DNA of 64,000 nt, taken from NCBI GenBank assembly GCA_017448965.1, contig JAFSKK010000020.1, forward strand, positions 38,377 through 102,376, in the 5' to 3' direction. A program made the position numbers and the translations under genes. The stretch comes from Bacteroidaceae bacterium (GTDB lineage Bacteria; Bacteroidota; Bacteroidia; Bacteroidales; Bacteroidaceae). Below are positions 62,010 through 64,000 of this stretch, one piece after another; the first letter of the stretch is position 1; the number at the start of each line of letters is the position of its first letter. The notes beneath the pieces were generated by a model. It searched no databases. It was not told the DNA's origin and saw nothing but the letters and a program-made list of their open reading frames with translations.

Positions 62010-63554
62010 ATGAAGAAAACCATCATCACCGCACTGCTTGCCTTGGTTGGAATGACGGGACAGGGGCAAGAGGTGTTCTTCCGCACAGACTCGGCAGTCA
62101 TCAAGGGACGCATTGAGGGCTATTCATCGACTATGGGTTTTCAGAATCTGACGGCGCAGGTGACGGATGTTTTCACGGGAGAACTGAAGACAGCGACTGC
62201 AGAGATACGGGAGGATGGGACATTTGAGAAAAGGATTTTGCTTCATCATCCTATCATCAACTGGTTTTACACAAGCGAAATACATATTGGCAAACAACAA
62301 GTGCCTTTCTATCTCTGTCCTGGTGATACTTTGGACATAACGGTTAGTTTTCGTGATGGAGATGTGCCTGATTGTGAATACAGGGGAGGACACTTCGCAG
62401 AGGTCGCACGACTGCTGAAAGTCAGAAGCGACTATCTCGGCCTGGTAAAGCTATGCCGTTTCTTTGAAGGCGATATCGAAGCCTATAACCGCTTTGCCGA
62501 CTCGCTCTATACGGATCAGCGGCATATGGTGGACGACATTGCCAATAAGCACCACTTCACCTCTTTCGAACGCCGACTGGCACAATGCAACATGGCAGCA
62601 GTTTTCGGAACCGCCTATCTCAGCTATTTCAGTCAGATTCAGGACAAGATGGCAAAAGATGACCCTGCGGCTCCATATACAGCGGGTAATGCCATGATGG
62701 AACGTCTCAGCCTCCCAGAAATCTATCCTCTGCTGAGGCGGTTGCCTAATAATGATTCGCTAATGCTCGCCACCAAATTTTTTCAATGGTATTTGAATGG
62801 TCTCGAGTTTTCAGCACCTCTTCGTTATCCCCTATTTGTAAAACGTGGGACGGTATGGGGAAACAGTAGGGATGAGGTAACGGAGCAACTTTCATTGTAT
62901 CGCGACACTGGACGACAGTTGTTTGCTTCGGAGAACGACGTATTGCCGATGCAATTGTTACAACTCCATTCCATCAACGAGGCTATTGGCGATTGGTTGG
63001 AAGCAGGCACAGCGGAAGAAGATTTCTGTTCGGTGCAGTCCTTCCTCACGCATCCCGCGCTTCAAAAGAAGGCACAACAGATTCTTAACGAGCAGGCTGA
63101 TATGGATGCCGCACTCCCCTTGCCAGCAGGCGATGCAGCAGACTTCGTGAAAGACATCCTTGCACTATACCCAGGTCGCTATATCGTTCTGGATTTCTGG
63201 GCTATGTGGTGCGCCCCGTGCAAAGCTGAGATTCGGACAACCAAAGACTTCCGGCATCGACTGCATGAACGCTCGGATGTCAAATTCGTTTTTCTTGCCA
63301 ATGAGCACAATCCTAATCGCGAGGATTACCTCGCATTTGTCCGCGAGAATCTGGAGGGAGAGAAATATATCATCATCGATGACAACCGTTTCCATCAACT
63401 CCAAGAATTGTTCGGCTTCAATGCCATTCCCTTCAACGTCACCCTCACGCCCGATGGTCGCATTGTCCGCGACGGTCTCCTCCTGCGTGCCGCCGAAGCA
63501 GGGTACGACAGTTTCATTCTGATGCTGGAAGAGATGAAAGAAAGACTAAAATAA
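62010..63554 (+). CDS. TlpA-like secreted thioredoxin-fold protein
   Basis: 514 residues with signal peptide MKKTIITALLALVGMTGQGQ. Residues about 25-115 form a beta-rich domain of the DUF4369-like type common before such thioredoxins. A helical middle (120-375) is unassigned. The C-terminal thioredoxin fold contains YIVLDFWAMWCAPCKAEIRT with the CAPC redox pair and NAIPFNVTLTPDG with the cis-Pro. Likely a periplasmic disulfide reductase or isomerase. In Bacteroidales such proteins often occur in tandem; the next gene starts six bp later with a similar N-terminus. Confidence 0.85.
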   Translation: MKKTIITALLALVGMTGQGQEVFFRTDSAVIKGRIEGYSSTMGFQNLTAQVTDVFTGELKTATAEIREDGTFEKRILLHHPIINWFYTSEIHIGKQQVPFYLCPGDTLDITVSFRDGDVPDCEYRGGHFAEVARLLKVRSDYLGLVKLCRFFEGDIEAYNRFADSLYTDQRHMVDDIANKHHFTSFERRLAQCNMAAVFGTAYLSYFSQIQDKMAKDDPAAPYTAGNAMMERLSLPEIYPLLRRLPNNDSLMLATKFFQWYLNGLEFSAPLRYPLFVKRGTVWGNSRDEVTEQLSLYRDTGRQLFASENDVLPMQLLQLHSINEAIGDWLEAGTAEEDFCSVQSFLTHPALQKKAQQILNEQADMDAALPLPAGDAADFVKDILALYPGRYIVLDFWAMWCAPCKAEIRTTKDFRHRLHERSDVKFVFLANEHNPNREDYLAFVRENLEGEKYIIIDDNRFHQLQELFGFNAIPFNVTLTPDGRIVRDGLLLRAAEAGYDSFILMLEEMKERLK

Positions 63555-63560
63555 AACCAA

Positions 63561-64000
63561 ATGAATATGAACAAGCAAACCATCATCACCATTCTGCTCG
63601 TCTTCGCCACAATGGTGGGTAATGCACAAATCAAATCTGGTCTCGACCTCTGCCTGAGGGACGAGGTGACGGGCGAATGGCTCATCGGGCTGTTTGACGA
63701 GTATGCCATCTACGACTGTGAGTATTGGGAGTATGCCGAGGCGGGGAAAGGCCGCTATGTGCTGACCAAAGACGGGCTACGAAAGGAGATACGGCTGAAG
63801 AAGAACAGCGTCACGATAGACGATGTGAAACATAGGACATCGACATTGACTTCTAAGTATTTGCCAGATTATCCATCCAAGGATGAAACAGGGTGGCCAA
63901 AGGGCCTACCTGCAGATGAGGATAGTGTCACACTGCGTGTTTGTGTAAACACGAATAGAGAGAAGGCTGAATTTGTGACATTCATTAACCGAATGTTCAA
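63561..64000 (+). CDS. Start of a secreted protein of unknown function (runs off the window)
   Basis: 146 codons without a stop. MNMNKQTIITILLVFATMVG followed by NAQ is a signal peptide very like that of the preceding gene. The visible mature part (GLDLCLRDEVTGEWLIGLFD, EYAIYDCEYWEYAE) is rich in Asp, Glu and aromatics. It starts six bp after the TlpA-like gene, so the two are cotranscribed, and it may be a relative that also ends in a thioredoxin domain, but that part is not in the window. Confidence 0.7.
   Translation, partial: MNMNKQTIITILLVFATMVGNAQIKSGLDLCLRDEVTGEWLIGLFDEYAIYDCEYWEYAEAGKGRYVLTKDGLRKEIRLKKNSVTIDDVKHRTSTLTSKYLPDYPSKDETGWPKGLPADEDSVTLRVCVNTNREKAEFVTFINRMF

Overview
The window is a chromosomal segment of a Bacteroidales bacterium, most likely Prevotellaceae or a close relative. 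The evidence is the recurring Bacteroidetes promoter (TTTG, about 19-21 bp, then TAnnTTTG), a SusC-like TonB receptor with a carboxypeptidase-like N-terminal domain, the SppA, KdsD/KdsA and V-type ATPase gene sets, and a C-terminal remnant of the type seen on secreted Prevotella proteins. Most of the sequence is ordinary housekeeping DNA. I saw no rRNA, tRNA, CRISPR array, prophage or complete insertion sequence.

Layout. 1-16 kb: end of smpB, metH, mazG, a TonB-dependent receptor, panB, pgk, a PagL-like outer-membrane lipid A deacylase candidate, a TraB/GumN protein, panC-panD-LMW phosphatase, an OmpP1/FadL-like porin and a Trp/Tyr/Gly-rich secreted protein. 16-30 kb: a GH127-type beta-L-arabinofuranosidase, a membrane TPR protein, ribH, a TamB-like giant, a LOG-family protein with a lipoprotein signal, uxaB, a TMEM43 homologue, a lipoprotein and cdd. 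31-35 kb: a run of DUF2975, XRE regulator, CPBP protease and sppA. 35-42 kb (mostly minus): kdsD, kdsA, ssb, aroC, slyD-like and valS, with one plus-strand lipoprotein. 42.5-45.2 kb: a small accessory island with a frameshifted TIR-WD40 gene, a three-gene DUF3990 module that looks like a toxin-antitoxin unit, a degraded secreted-protein tail and two tandem-repeat arrays. 45-52 kb: a LolC/E-like permease, an aminotransferase, and a signalling operon of a periplasmic binding protein plus two paralogous sensor kinases, one lacking its phospho-accepting histidine. 52-61.5 kb: aguB and a V-type ATPase operon (E, DUF2764, A, B, D, I, a four-helix-bundle gene, K). The end carries a TlpA-like thioredoxin protein and the start of another secreted protein.

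Functional links. panB, panC and panD together give the pantothenate branch up to coenzyme A. kdsD and kdsA give KDO for the LPS core. The c-ring subunit keeps five of the six residues that bind Na+ in the Enterococcus hirae enzyme and has Ser for Thr at the sixth, so a Na+-coupled V-ATPase is likely.

The most unusual content is non-coding. Six intergenic loci carry short tandem arrays, five with an exact 23-bp period and one with 21 bp. Several are built from a palindromic core of about 14 bp plus a 9-bp linker. Two distant loci share the linker sequence while the cores vary. A second dispersed element, a 68-bp imperfect palindrome, carries a full Bacteroidetes promoter and drives slyD-like, valS and (in a diverged copy) panC. 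I do not recognise either as a described repeat family.
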